DNA of 15,296 nucleotides. Source: CAKSQF01 sp051868045 (GTDB lineage Bacteria; Bacillota; Clostridia; Oscillospirales; CAG-272). The stretch is from contig JBJDZN010000072.1 of the NCBI GenBank assembly GCA_051868045.1, positions 1 through 15,296 on the forward strand, given 5' to 3'. Both the position numbers and the translations under genes were made by a program. Shown here piece by piece: positions 1-6,898 of this stretch. The notes beneath the pieces were generated by a model. The model was not told where the DNA came from and made no database searches. It was given only the letters and a program-made list of their open reading frames with translations. How positions within the stretch are numbered: position 1 is the stretch's first letter; every line of letters starts with the position of its first letter.

Positions 1-578
1 TCATACCCACCATTAACTTGTGCCAAACCCGTCAGCCCCGGCTTCACTACCAATCGATTTCTAAATCCGTGAATATAGGTTTCAAATTCATCATAGAAGC
101 AAGCTCGTTCAGGACGAGGACCAACTAAACTCATATCGCCTTTCAAAATATTCCATAATTGAGGAAGTTCATCCAATCGCGTTTTTCGAATAAATAATCC
201 TATTTTTGTGCATCGAAAATCATTTTTATCTGCCCATTGCGGTCCGTCTACTTCTGCGTCCATTCGCATAGAGCGAAATTTCAAAATAGTAAATGGTTTT
301 CCGTCCTTTCCAAGCCTTTCCTGCCTAAAAAGTATAGTCCCGGGAGAATCAAGATGTATCAACAATGCAATAATTAACATAGGAATAATCAAAAGAATTC
401 CGGCAATCAAAACTGCAAAAACATCAAAACATCTCTTTATAAATAAATATTTTTTATTAAAAGAGACTAAGGGCGAAGCGACATCAAAAATTCGATTGTT
501 TTCGATAATAGTTTGCTGAACAACTTCTTTGTTATTTTTCAAAGATTCTCGATTGTGTTCGATCGTAGCAGATTCCAT
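1..578 (-). CDS. Polysaccharide-initiating sugar phosphotransferase (bacterial sugar transferase family), 3' end missing
   Basis: Reading leftwards from ATG at 576-578 gives an open frame of about 192 codons that leaves the window at its left edge, so the C-terminus is missing. The family moves a hexose-1-phosphate from a UDP-sugar to undecaprenyl phosphate at the cytoplasmic membrane, the first step of capsule or exopolysaccharide repeat synthesis. Visible family features in order: a polar N-terminal stretch of ~60 residues; KRCFDV followed by one hydrophobic segment; LDSPGTILFRQERLGKDG; FRSMRMDAE; TRLDELPQLWNILKGDMSLVGPRPE; and KPGLTGLAQVNGGY at the edge. It is the short form, without the four-helix N-terminal domain of WbaP/WcaJ-type enzymes. 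The start is supported by AAGGA eight bases upstream on the minus strand. The gene is A/T-rich with A/T-ending codons, unlike genes right of position 1213. The family is certain; the sugar is unknown. Confidence 0.93.
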   Translation of the reverse strand, partial: MESATIEHNRESLKNNKEVVQQTIIENNRIFDVASPLVSFNKKYLFIKRCFDVFAVLIAGILLIIPMLIIALLIHLDSPGTILFRQERLGKDGKPFTILKFRSMRMDAEVDGPQWADKNDFRCTKIGLFIRKTRLDELPQLWNILKGDMSLVGPRPERACFYDEFETYIHGFRNRLVVKPGLTGLAQVNGGY

Positions 579-1114
579 TTTCAATTTCCTTATCTGTATC
601 AAGTCTTAATTGAGGAAAAGCCAAAATATTCAGATATATCAAAAATATAAGCGAGTATTAATTTCCTATATGTATTAATAAATGCTGAAAATAACAGTAT
701 TTTTAATTGCACTTATGCATCAATTGTATTAATTTGTTTATGACTTTATTTCAACAAATCCATACCATCTTTATAGATTAATTGATAACAATTCATTATC
801 AACCATCCTTTAATCTGGCGTTAAATAACATCTTTGGTAACTCTTAAATTTCCTCTTCATTGGCAAAATTGAACGATTGTTTTTTTTGAGTATTACATTC
901 GTTCTTGAATGCAAACAAAAAATCCAGTATTCAACTTGAATTTAATATGTTTTGAGCATCCAGTTCTTTCGAGAAAGATGATACTTCCAAACGTATTCGA
1001 ACATGTAACTTACTCTCCGCCCGTCTTCGGGAACAAAACATACAAGCAAAAAATATCCGAATATATCGGTGATTTTGGTCTGTATTGCAACCATTTGAAC
1101 CTTTTGTTGATATT

Positions 1115-1134
1115 ATACACCAAATCTGGTGTAT
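1115..1134 (+). promoter_or_regulatory. Palindromic operator upstream of the XRE regulator
   Basis: There is a perfect inverted repeat with 8-bp arms, ATACACCA and TGGTGTAT, around a 4-base AATC spacer. Its last base is the first base of the -35 hexamer of the promoter driving the small HTH gene. The size and dyad symmetry fit binding by a dimeric HTH repressor, so autoregulation by the adjacent XRE protein is the simplest reading. The repeat is seen directly; the identity of the binding protein is inferred. Confidence 0.6.
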
Positions 1135-1162
1135 TGTCAAGACCTATAAGCGAATTTATGGT
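1134..1162 (+). promoter_or_regulatory. Sigma-A-type promoter for the XRE regulator
   Basis: TTGTCA (1134-1139) and TATGGT (1157-1162) are separated by 17 bases: five of six and four of six consensus positions at ideal spacing. It lies about 45 bases upstream of the start codon and directly abuts the palindromic operator. Confidence 0.5.
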
Positions 1163-1212
1163 AAACTTTTTGCACATTATTCTGACGAAGTCAAAGACAT
1201 GGGGAGGTAGGA

Positions 1213-1443
1213 ATGAAAAGATATACAGAACGCATTCGTGATCTGCGAGAAGATCATGATCTCAAACAGTCTGATATAGCAAATCTGCTTCAGACCACGC
1301 AACAGGTTTATTCCCGCTATGAGCAGGGCATCAACGAGATGCCGGTCAGACATCTGATCGTCCTTGCCCGTTTCTACGGCGTCAGTCTGGACTATATTAC
1401 GGGTGAAACCGATACAAAAGAGCGTTATCCGGCGTCAAAATGA
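1213..1443 (+). CDS. Small XRE-family helix-turn-helix transcriptional regulator
   Basis: This 76-residue protein is almost entirely one HTH_3/XRE domain. It has a basic start (MKRYTERIRDLRED), the helix-turn-helix core around residues 18-45 (LKQSDIANLLQTTQQVYSRYEQGINEMP), then the conserved LARFYGVSLDYITGET ending typical of Clostridial XRE proteins. It should act as a dimeric DNA-binding repressor in the cytoplasm. GGGGAGGT just upstream is a strong ribosome binding site for the ATG at 1213. A perfect palindrome overlaps the promoter 80-100 bases upstream, suggesting autoregulation. It is not obviously co-transcribed with spoVT (about 216 bases apart), and there is no phage or toxin gene beside it. 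Its wider target genes cannot be read from the window. Confidence 0.9.
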   Translation: MKRYTERIRDLREDHDLKQSDIANLLQTTQQVYSRYEQGINEMPVRHLIVLARFYGVSLDYITGETDTKERYPASK

Positions 1444-1659
1444 CGGTCTTTTCTGCCCTGCCGGCAGTTGATTCTTTTGTCAAATACGATCGGACGGTCT
1501 GCACCTCAACAGCAATTTCCGGCTTTCGTCCCCTCTCCTTTGGAAAAAAACATTCAATCCTTGCATAATCTCCCGCAATCTGACAAACACTAGACTCGCA
1601 ATAAACCATGTTTTGCATGATTTATCCCTGTATGACTGAAAAACAAGGAGAGTTTACAG

Positions 1660-2199
1660 ATGAAAGCAACCGGAATTGTCCGTAGAATAGATGATCTTGG
1701 CAGAGTTGTCATTCCAAAGGAGATCCGCCGCACCATGCGGATCCGAGAGGGGGATCCTCTGGAAATCTTCACCGACCGCGAGGGCGAAGTGATCTTCAAG
1801 AAGTACTCGCCCGTAGGGGAGCTGACCTCCTTTGCCGGTCAGTATGCCGAAACCCTTTACAAAACCTGCGAAATGGCGGTCGTGATCTGCGACCGTGACG
1901 AGATTATCGCCTGTGCAGGGGTTCCCAAGAAGGATTTCATGGAGAAAACCCTTTCCACCGAGGTGGAGAAGCTGATCGAGGGGCGCACCCTCTACGCCCA
2001 CAAGTCGGGCGAGCCTTACTATGGCGTAGTGGACAATGTGAATCGCTGGCAGATTTCCTGTCTGATGCCCATTCTCACCGAGGGAGACGTCATCGGATGC
2101 GTCGCTTCCCTGACCGACACCGAAAACACCGCCTCCGAAACCGAAATCAAACTGATTCAGACTGCCGCCGGATTCTTATCCAAGCAGTTGGAGTCCTGA
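1660..2199 (+). CDS. spoVT: Stage V sporulation protein T, AbrB-type regulator with GAF domain
   Basis: The protein has 179 residues, essentially the length of Bacillus subtilis SpoVT (178). The N-terminal ~50 residues are a SpoVT/AbrB swapped-hairpin DNA-binding domain beginning MKATGIVRRIDDLGRVVIPKEIRRTMRIREGDPLEIF. The rest is a GAF-like domain (about 57-179) with TCEMAVVICDRDEIIACAGV and a C-terminal ETEIKLIQTAAGFLSKQLE helix. In Bacillus, SpoVT is made in the forespore under sigma-G and modulates late sporulation and germination genes; a similar role here is inferred from the family. AAGGAG lies nine bases before the ATG. I could not find convincing sigma-G or sigma-A hexamers in the ~216-base gap upstream. 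A strong terminator follows immediately. Its presence argues for a spore-forming or formerly spore-forming Clostridial host. Confidence 0.93.
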   Translation: MKATGIVRRIDDLGRVVIPKEIRRTMRIREGDPLEIFTDREGEVIFKKYSPVGELTSFAGQYAETLYKTCEMAVVICDRDEIIACAGVPKKDFMEKTLSTEVEKLIEGRTLYAHKSGEPYYGVVDNVNRWQISCLMPILTEGDVIGCVASLTDTENTASETEIKLIQTAAGFLSKQLES

Positions 2200-2215
2200 G
2201 GCAACCGATCAGCGC

Positions 2216-2267
2216 ATAAAGCAAACAACCTTGCCGTCGCAAATGACAGCAAGGTTGTTTGCTTTAT
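2216..2267 (+). terminator. Rho-independent terminator after spoVT
   Basis: There is a perfect 19-bp inverted repeat (2216-2234 with 2249-2267) around a 14-base loop. A T-rich run with six consecutive Ts follows at 2271-2276 in the spoVT direction. The HD-domain gene converges from the right and ends at 2289. On its strand the stem is not followed by a T-tract, so termination in that direction would be weaker. Confidence 0.9.
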
Positions 2268-2288
2268 ATCTTTTTTGTTTTTCTTCCC

Positions 2289-2948
2289 TCAGATCAGCGA
2301 CTGACCGTTGATGACCAGCTTGAAGGCAAGTCCCAGCCGCTCCGCCGCCTTTCGGCAGAGGATCATACGTCCGAGAAAGATTTCAAAATAGTCCATGACC
2401 GAGCCATAGCGGGTATCGACGGCAAGCTCCAGCGTCACTGACGTTTTATCGTCGGACACCGTCAGCTTGGAGGACTGCACCGAATAGTTCACCCTATCGT
2501 GAATATCGAAGGTGGTTTTATCGGGATTGCGGACGCGGCTTCGGCGAACATCCGATTTATCGGCAAGAATCAGTGCCGCAGACAGGGCATTGACAGGAAC
2601 GCCCGTTCCCTCATCGTGGTTGCCGATAGCCGTGACAATAGTGGCGATGTCTTCGGTGTCCATTCCCATCTTATCGAGTATCCGGAATGCCATGATGGCA
2701 CCACTTTGGGAGTGATCCGTCCGGTTGACCAGATTGCCGATGTCGTGCAGATAACCTGCGATCTTAGCCAGCTCCCGATCGTGTTCGGAGTAGCCCAGCG
2801 TGGCAAGAAGATCGCCCGCAACCTCGGCAACCCGACTCACATGGGCAAAACTATGCTCGGTATAGCCCATGGCGGACAGGGACTCATCGGCACGGGTGAT
2901 ATACACCCGAATGGCAGGGTCTTCACGGATTTGTTCATAGGTGATCAT
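2289..2948 (-). CDS. HD-domain phosphohydrolase, function unassigned
   Basis: The protein has 219 residues with an HD metal-binding domain in its N-terminal two thirds: HSFAHVSRV (His32, His36), YLHDIGN (His68-Asp69), GNHDEG (His111-Asp112) and LILADKSD (Asp130). This is the spaced H...HD...H...D pattern of metal-dependent phosphohydrolases. The closest look-alikes are the stand-alone HD proteins annotated in many Clostridia with unknown substrate. The C-terminal ~70 residues (SKLTVSDDKTSVTLELAVDTRYGSVMDYFEIFLGRM) form a separate small alpha/beta part. The start is supported by AGAAAGGAAG upstream on the minus strand. It lies 51 bases downstream of the LTA-synthase-like gene on the same strand and is probably the last gene of that transcript. 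The substrate, whether a nucleotide, cyclic dinucleotide or other phosphoester, cannot be told. Confidence 0.85.
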   Translation of the reverse strand: MITYEQIREDPAIRVYITRADESLSAMGYTEHSFAHVSRVAEVAGDLLATLGYSEHDRELAKIAGYLHDIGNLVNRTDHSQSGAIMAFRILDKMGMDTEDIATIVTAIGNHDEGTGVPVNALSAALILADKSDVRRSRVRNPDKTTFDIHDRVNYSVQSSKLTVSDDKTSVTLELAVDTRYGSVMDYFEIFLGRMILCRKAAERLGLAFKLVINGQSLI

Positions 2949-2963
2949 ACAAAGTTCTTCCTT

Positions 2964-2987
2964 TCTGTAAGCGTCTCTGTAAGCATC
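2964..2987. repeat. Two tandem 12-base copies in the gap before the HD gene
   Basis: TCTGTAAGCGTC (2964-2975) is followed directly by TCTGTAAGCATC (2976-2987), identical at 11 of 12 positions. They lie just upstream of the HD gene's ribosome binding site in the 51-base intercistronic gap. This is probably a local duplication; no function is visible. Confidence 0.6.
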
Positions 2988-2999
2988 CTTTCAAGGAAT

Positions 3000-5117
3000 T
3001 CACGGCGTCTCGACTCCCGTTTCGGGACCTGAATAGACAACTTCATCGCTTTGGCTCAGAATTCCGCCTCCCCCGTCGCCAACCTGAGCGACCGACAGAG
3101 TCAGCAGACCGTTTGGCACACCGTTGAGAACCAGAAGATTCCCGCTGACGTACTCGGTCTCCTGCAGTTTGCCGTCCACGACAATCCGACTCCATTTGGT
3201 GAAATTTTCACCGTACACCATCAGTTTTCCGTCCACTGCCTCATACCTTTCCACTGTGATGGGCATAGTCCCCATCTGCATGTCGGTCATCTGTGGGTAA
3301 TATCCGGCATTTCCTCCGTAGAGATAGTGGGGAGAATTATTGCCCAGCATATCGTATTCCAGATCCTCCAGCCAGAGCTGATAGTTCTCGGAATCCGAAT
3401 AATACTGATGAAGCTTGGTCAGATTGCCGTTGTGAATGTCAATCAGATCCAGCACCTTTGCCGCAAGCTGATAGGATTCCAATGTGCCAAGGGTATCCAG
3501 ACGCTCCTCCAGTCCGAAATTGGAGACCACTACATAAGGGGTCTGATAGATCGAACCGTTTCTCAGATCGTTTTCCGAAAAGGACAGGCTGGGCAGATGA
3601 TCCCCGTAGAATACCAGCACCGTATCCTCGGGATAGTCCCGGATGGTTTCAACCAGTTCTTTCACAAACTGATCCATTTCGTACAGCTGATTTACATAGT
3701 AGACAAAAGCATTGATGTCGGAAAGACCGCCCTCAATGGTTCCGTCAAGGAATTCCGCAATGATCTTCGGTTCGTAATCCTCGGGCAGATCATTGGGCGG
3801 ATATTTGCCGTGTCCCTGCACCGATACCGCCATGACGAAATCGGGGCAATCCGTACTGTCCAGAGCCTTGACGATCTCATGGGTCAGAACGCTGTCCATA
3901 GGCCAGACTCCACTGATGTTATACTCCACGTTCTGCATATATTCCAGAGAGGTGAAGGTCTCAAAGCCCAGATTTTTATAGACCCGGTTTCGCTGATAAA
4001 AGGTTCCTTGATAGTTATGGATGGCATGGGTCGAATAGCCCAGCTCCATAAGATTGTAGGCAACCGATTCGCAGGTACTGCTCATCAGTGCCGTTTTATA
4101 GGGATATTCGCCGGTGCCGAAATAGTCAAGGCTCATGCCTGTCAGCACCTCAAACTCGGTATTGACCGTTCCCGCACCGATGACGGGAACCTCCACATAT
4201 CCGCTGATGCCCTCTTCGGACAGTTCGGTAAAATAAGGGATGGGATTCTCTGAAAAACGGATATTGGACAGATCCAACACATTGAAAAAGGACTCCAACT
4301 GAACGAAAACCACATTGGGACAGTTTTCAGGGGGATCATTTGGGCACTGTCCGATGGAGGCGATGATCTCGTCCATCCGGCTGTTGCTGTACCCGTTGGG
4401 CTTCGAGATGCCCCTGTCCACGACGCTGACGGCAAAGCAATAGGGGAAGCCGTAGCGATCGTATGCCTCCGTCAGGCTGGTAAAGGCATCGGACAGCATA
4501 CCCGTGGCATATCCGAATGCCAGAGAAGCGGGAAGCAGAAGAATCGCCACCAGTGAGGTCAAAATTCCCTTTTTCAGATTCCGTCCGCCCTTGGGAGCCT
4601 TGATAAAGAGAAAGATCAGACCCGCCAGAGCGGCAAGAATTGCCAGAACAATCAGAACAATCTGTAAAACTCCCAGATAGATTCCGATAATCGGAAGAAC
4701 GCTGGGAAGATTGAGCAGATCAATCAGGGAAAAGGGGGTGACACGGAAACAGGTCACGACGCAGTTGGTGATTCCCATGCCCAGCCAAAGGGCAGTGACC
4801 GTGGTCTCGTAAAAAATCTTCCGTTTGAGAAAAAAGGCAGGCAGAAAGGTGATAAAAAGGATCAGGGCATTAAAGGCAAAGACATAGAAAGAGATCAGCG
4901 CAAAGGATGCGCCCTTCAGAAATGAGTGACGGGAGAGACATTCGATGATAAAGGTCAGCAAAAGGGACCAAAAAATGCAAAAACGGACGGATCCCGGCAG
5001 TTTATAATCCCCCTGTTTATCCCTTAACAGCAAAATTCCCTTGACAAAACCCACTGCATGGCGGAAGACTCCCTTCACGGTGTCACAAAACCGTGAGAAT
5101 AGCGTATGAATGTGCAT
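3000..5117 (-). CDS. LTA-synthase-family phosphoglycerol transferase with C-terminal Ig-like extension
   Basis: A 705-residue membrane enzyme. Five hydrophobic segments fall at about 45-62, 70-97, 103-122, 135-172 and 184-205, followed by an extracellular sulfatase-fold domain. Catalytic features of LtaS-type enzymes are visible: QLESF (Glu275), GAGTVNTEFE with the probable nucleophile Thr317, SVQGHGKY (His436) and YGDHLP (Asp506-His507). The family transfers glycerol-phosphate from phosphatidylglycerol onto a growing lipoteichoic acid or similar polymer outside the membrane. Residues ~615-705 (ITVERYEAVDGKLMVYGENF and the following strands) look like an extra IPT/TIG or Ig-like beta-sandwich, not part of classical LtaS (~650 residues). 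The start ATG at 5117 has only a distant GGAG, so initiation may be weak. It sits between a BSP-type peptidase gene and the HD gene. The product polymer (LTA, other glycerol-phosphate decoration) is not determinable. Confidence 0.88.
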   Translation of the reverse strand: MHIHTLFSRFCDTVKGVFRHAVGFVKGILLLRDKQGDYKLPGSVRFCIFWSLLLTFIIECLSRHSFLKGASFALISFYVFAFNALILFITFLPAFFLKRKIFYETTVTALWLGMGITNCVVTCFRVTPFSLIDLLNLPSVLPIIGIYLGVLQIVLIVLAILAALAGLIFLFIKAPKGGRNLKKGILTSLVAILLLPASLAFGYATGMLSDAFTSLTEAYDRYGFPYCFAVSVVDRGISKPNGYSNSRMDEIIASIGQCPNDPPENCPNVVFVQLESFFNVLDLSNIRFSENPIPYFTELSEEGISGYVEVPVIGAGTVNTEFEVLTGMSLDYFGTGEYPYKTALMSSTCESVAYNLMELGYSTHAIHNYQGTFYQRNRVYKNLGFETFTSLEYMQNVEYNISGVWPMDSVLTHEIVKALDSTDCPDFVMAVSVQGHGKYPPNDLPEDYEPKIIAEFLDGTIEGGLSDINAFVYYVNQLYEMDQFVKELVETIRDYPEDTVLVFYGDHLPSLSFSENDLRNGSIYQTPYVVVSNFGLEERLDTLGTLESYQLAAKVLDLIDIHNGNLTKLHQYYSDSENYQLWLEDLEYDMLGNNSPHYLYGGNAGYYPQMTDMQMGTMPITVERYEAVDGKLMVYGENFTKWSRIVVDGKLQETEYVSGNLLVLNGVPNGLLTLSVAQVGDGGGGILSQSDEVVYSGPETGVETP

Positions 5118-5148
5118 ACCGATTTGTTCGCTCCATTTAACCGATCAT

Positions 5149-5188
5149 CAGGGATGGCACCCCAGGATTTTGTCCGGCACCATCCCTG
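5149..5188 (+). other. Strong hairpin between peptidase and LTA-synthase-like genes
   Basis: CAGGGATGG (5149-5157) pairs with CCATCCCTG (5180-5188), and a smaller GGA/TCC helix sits inside. The T-rich tail (TTTTATTTATT) follows only on the plus strand. For the minus-strand genes the hairpin has A-rich sequence before it and no T-tract after it. It could be an RNA-processing or stability element within the minus-strand message, or an antisense terminator. It is not a canonical terminator for the upstream gene. Confidence 0.6.
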
Positions 5189-5222
5189 TTTTATTTATTG
5201 GTTGATTTCAGCCGACGAAAAG

Positions 5223-5906
5223 TCAGCGATTTGCCTTTGCATACCGATCCCAGAGTTCGTCCACGGTATATCCGGTCAGTTCCTTCCAGGTGGTATCGGT
5301 GGAATAGGTTCCCTTTTTCAGTCTGTCGTTGAGATCATAGCAGAGATTCGGCGTGCCGTTCTGCTCTGCCCACTTCAGAAAAGCGGCAGTAACCCGGTAG
5401 GCATCGGTGTAGTTCTGCCCTTCCTTATAGGAAGGCAGTTTCCAGCCCGCCTCTTCGTTGAAGACGCCGAAGCGATCTCTTCCGTAGTCGGCAAGACCCT
5501 CGGTCAGCCAGCCGGGCATATGCAGTTCACGGTTCCGTTTGCGCTCTGCCTTCTCTTCCTCGGTCAGCTCATCCCACTTTTTATGGGGCTTATCGTCATT
5601 CTTGGGCTTATGCCAATAGTTCTGCGCCACATGAACCAGTTCATGGGTCAGACTGTCGGCATCCTTTGTGAACTTCTGATAGTAGCCGGGATTCATCACA
5701 ACCTTGGGAATCTCGGTATAGGTAGCGGCAACGCCGTTGTATTCGGGATCCACCACATAGGTTACCTTGCGGAGTTCCCCATAGTTGAAGAAGTCACAGA
5801 TTTCCTTATAATTCTTGTTGAATGCCTCCACGATCATTTTAACCAGATTTTCGTCCAGTTTTTCAGATCCCTCAAAAGCAATCAGATATTCTTCTGCAAG
5901 CGTCAT
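5223..5906 (-). CDS. BSP-type HExxH metalloprotease paralogue without signal peptide
   Basis: A 227-residue protein resembling the plant basic secretory protein peptidase family (PF04450-like gluzincins). HELVHVAQ (His88, Glu89, His92) gives the zinc site, and LTEGLADYGRDRFG (Glu136, Asp140) follows with the likely third ligand. It shares the SYT/NYTDAYRVTAAFLKWAEQ block and a GYTVDELWDRYA ending with the neighbouring gene. No signal peptide or membrane segment is visible, so it appears cytoplasmic. A charged insertion (about 99-130, rich in K/E/D) separates the two motifs. The start is uncertain: the frame stays open up to a TTG at 5951, but ATG 5906 is preferred because an AAAGGA lies 12 bases before it. 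A four-codon ORF (5903-5917) overlaps this ATG as ATGA. It is 90 bases downstream of its secreted paralogue. The substrate is unknown. Confidence 0.82.
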   Translation of the reverse strand: MTLAEEYLIAFEGSEKLDENLVKMIVEAFNKNYKEICDFFNYGELRKVTYVVDPEYNGVAATYTEIPKVVMNPGYYQKFTKDADSLTHELVHVAQNYWHKPKNDDKPHKKWDELTEEEKAERKRNRELHMPGWLTEGLADYGRDRFGVFNEEAGWKLPSYKEGQNYTDAYRVTAAFLKWAEQNGTPNLCYDLNDRLKKGTYSTDTTWKELTGYTVDELWDRYAKANR

Positions 5907-5929
5907 GTCAATTTCATATCCTTTCCTGG

Positions 5930-5959
5930 ATAATATTTTTATGCTCCGCAAGCCGTTAA
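5930..5959 (-). promoter_or_regulatory. Possible weak internal promoter for the cytoplasmic peptidase gene
   Basis: On the minus strand TTAACG (5954-5959) and TATTAT (5930-5935) are 18 bases apart, upstream of the peptidase start at 5906. The hexamers match consensus at four and five of six positions. The -35 overlaps the palindrome at 5955-5970. In an A/T-rich gap this could occur by chance. Confidence 0.35.
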
Positions 5960-5993
5960 ATCGGTTTAACAGAGACGTAAACGAGTTTTTACG
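5955..5993. repeat. Two adjacent perfect palindromes in the inter-peptidase gap
   Basis: GTTAAA-TCGG-TTTAAC (5955-5970) and CGTAAA-CGAGTT-TTTACG (5976-5993) are perfect 6-bp inverted repeats lying five bases apart between the two peptidase genes. The first overlaps a possible -35 box. They could be operator half-site pairs or short RNA hairpins; no T-tract makes either a terminator. Confidence 0.5.
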
Positions 5994-5996
5994 GGA

Positions 5997-6872
5997 TCAG
6001 TTCTGCCGGGTAACGGCACCGGAGGTCTTCTGCCCGTTTGCATTGGTAATCCGACCGTTATCGGCAGCATACATTTCCCAAAGTTCTCTCAAGGTGTAGC
6101 CCGTGATCCGCAGGAAAAATTCGCTGCTGTACCGTTCGGTCCGCAAAGCCTCGTTGAGCTGTTCGGTCAGGGTCGGGCAGATATTCTCCTCCACCCAGAC
6201 AAAGAAGCGCGCCGTCACACGATAGGAATCGGTATAGGACTGACTCGCCGAATAGGCAGGCAGAGCAAAGCCTGCGGGAAACTGTCCGTAGACATAGCGG
6301 CTGTAATCGGTCATGCCTTCCACAATCCAGCTTCCGTTATCATCGGTATCTTCTCCGCCGTAACCGGTATTATAGCCAATCTGGCAGACATGGGTCAGTT
6401 CATGGGTGATGGAGTCAACCTCCATGTAGTTCTGGGAGGCATAGTACCGGGAATACATCGTGACCAACGACCGGTATTCGCTGGTGGTTCCTCTGGTATC
6501 GGCAACGCCTTCGCTTTCGGCATCCACCTTATATTCCACATCCTTGAAGACGCCGTGGTTCCATGCCTCGCACAGCGTGGCATATACCGTGTCAAAATTT
6601 TCGTACAGTCTCTCGGGGCTGAAGTTGCGGCTGCCGCTTTTCAGCAGTTTCTGATAGGACTGGGGAAAGCTCAGAAAGCGATCGGAAAGGACTTCAGGCT
6701 CGTCGGCTGCGGACTCCTCTTCGGGAAGGTCCACATCGGGAAACGGTACCGTAATGGCATCGGCAGGGGCAGTGGTACTCACTGCTCCGACAAAGACCGG
6801 CGAAGCATACGCCGACAGCGATCCGAACACCAGTAGGGATGCCAGACATGCGGAAAAATGACGGTATTTCAT
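5997..6872 (-). CDS. Secreted BSP-type HExxH metalloprotease
   Basis: A 291-residue protein starting at ATG 6872, chosen because AAAGGA lies eight bases upstream and it opens a classical signal peptide. The peptide is a basic start followed by a hydrophobic core and small residues (MKYRHFSACLASLLVFGSLS then AYASPVF), with likely cleavage near residue 24. There is no LPXTG or lipobox, so it is probably released. After an acidic, Pro-rich linker (40-65) comes the peptidase domain with THELTHVCQ (His157, Glu158, His161) and WIVEGMTDYSRYVYG (Glu185). Then comes the QSYTDSYRVTARFFVWVEE block shared with the downstream paralogue. These are features of basic secretory protein-type gluzincins. It begins 26 bases after the isomerase gene, so the two are very likely co-transcribed. 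Substrates are not known; plant relatives are defence-associated proteases. Confidence 0.85.
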   Translation of the reverse strand: MKYRHFSACLASLLVFGSLSAYASPVFVGAVSTTAPADAITVPFPDVDLPEEESAADEPEVLSDRFLSFPQSYQKLLKSGSRNFSPERLYENFDTVYATLCEAWNHGVFKDVEYKVDAESEGVADTRGTTSEYRSLVTMYSRYYASQNYMEVDSITHELTHVCQIGYNTGYGGEDTDDNGSWIVEGMTDYSRYVYGQFPAGFALPAYSASQSYTDSYRVTARFFVWVEENICPTLTEQLNEALRTERYSSEFFLRITGYTLRELWEMYAADNGRITNANGQKTSGAVTRQN

Positions 6873-6898
6873 GCGCTTTTCCTTTCTGTGACCAAGGG

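Larger units (their letters stand above)
579..1212. other. A+T-rich intergenic region without a convincing gene
   Basis: About 630 bases separate two divergent genes. The stretch is very A/T-rich to about 1000 and less so afterwards. Frames open on either strand (for example about 909-1241 plus and 931-1140 minus) have no recognisable motif or ribosome binding site, and they overlap the promoter and start of the next gene. It must contain the promoter of the minus-strand sugar transferase, but I could not pick out convincing hexamers. Small inverted repeats are present: CATTC/GAATG at 896-911 and CCCG/CGGG at 1020-1031. The right end carries the operator and promoter of the XRE regulator, listed separately. 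Confidence 0.6.

Noticed and set aside
909..1241. 110-codon plus-strand frame in the A+T-rich gap
   Set aside because: It overlaps the operator, promoter and start of the XRE gene, lacks a ribosome binding site and resembles no known protein.
1444..1659. Sigma-G promoter for spoVT (GCATA at 1563 or GCATG at 1615 as a -35)
   Set aside because: No CATnnTA-like -10 occurs at suitable spacing from either candidate, so I do not report a promoter.
3051..4253. 400-codon plus-strand open frame opposite the LTA-synthase-like gene
   Set aside because: It has no recognisable domain and lies wholly within a well-supported gene on the other strand.
5106..5933. 275-codon plus-strand open frame opposite the cytoplasmic peptidase
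   Set aside because: Antisense to a gene with clear HExxH motifs; no ribosome binding site or family resemblance.
5907..5951. TTG start of the cytoplasmic peptidase, adding 15 residues
   Set aside because: No good ribosome binding site precedes it, the extra residues do not form a signal peptide, and ATG 5906 has an AAAGGA at usable distance.
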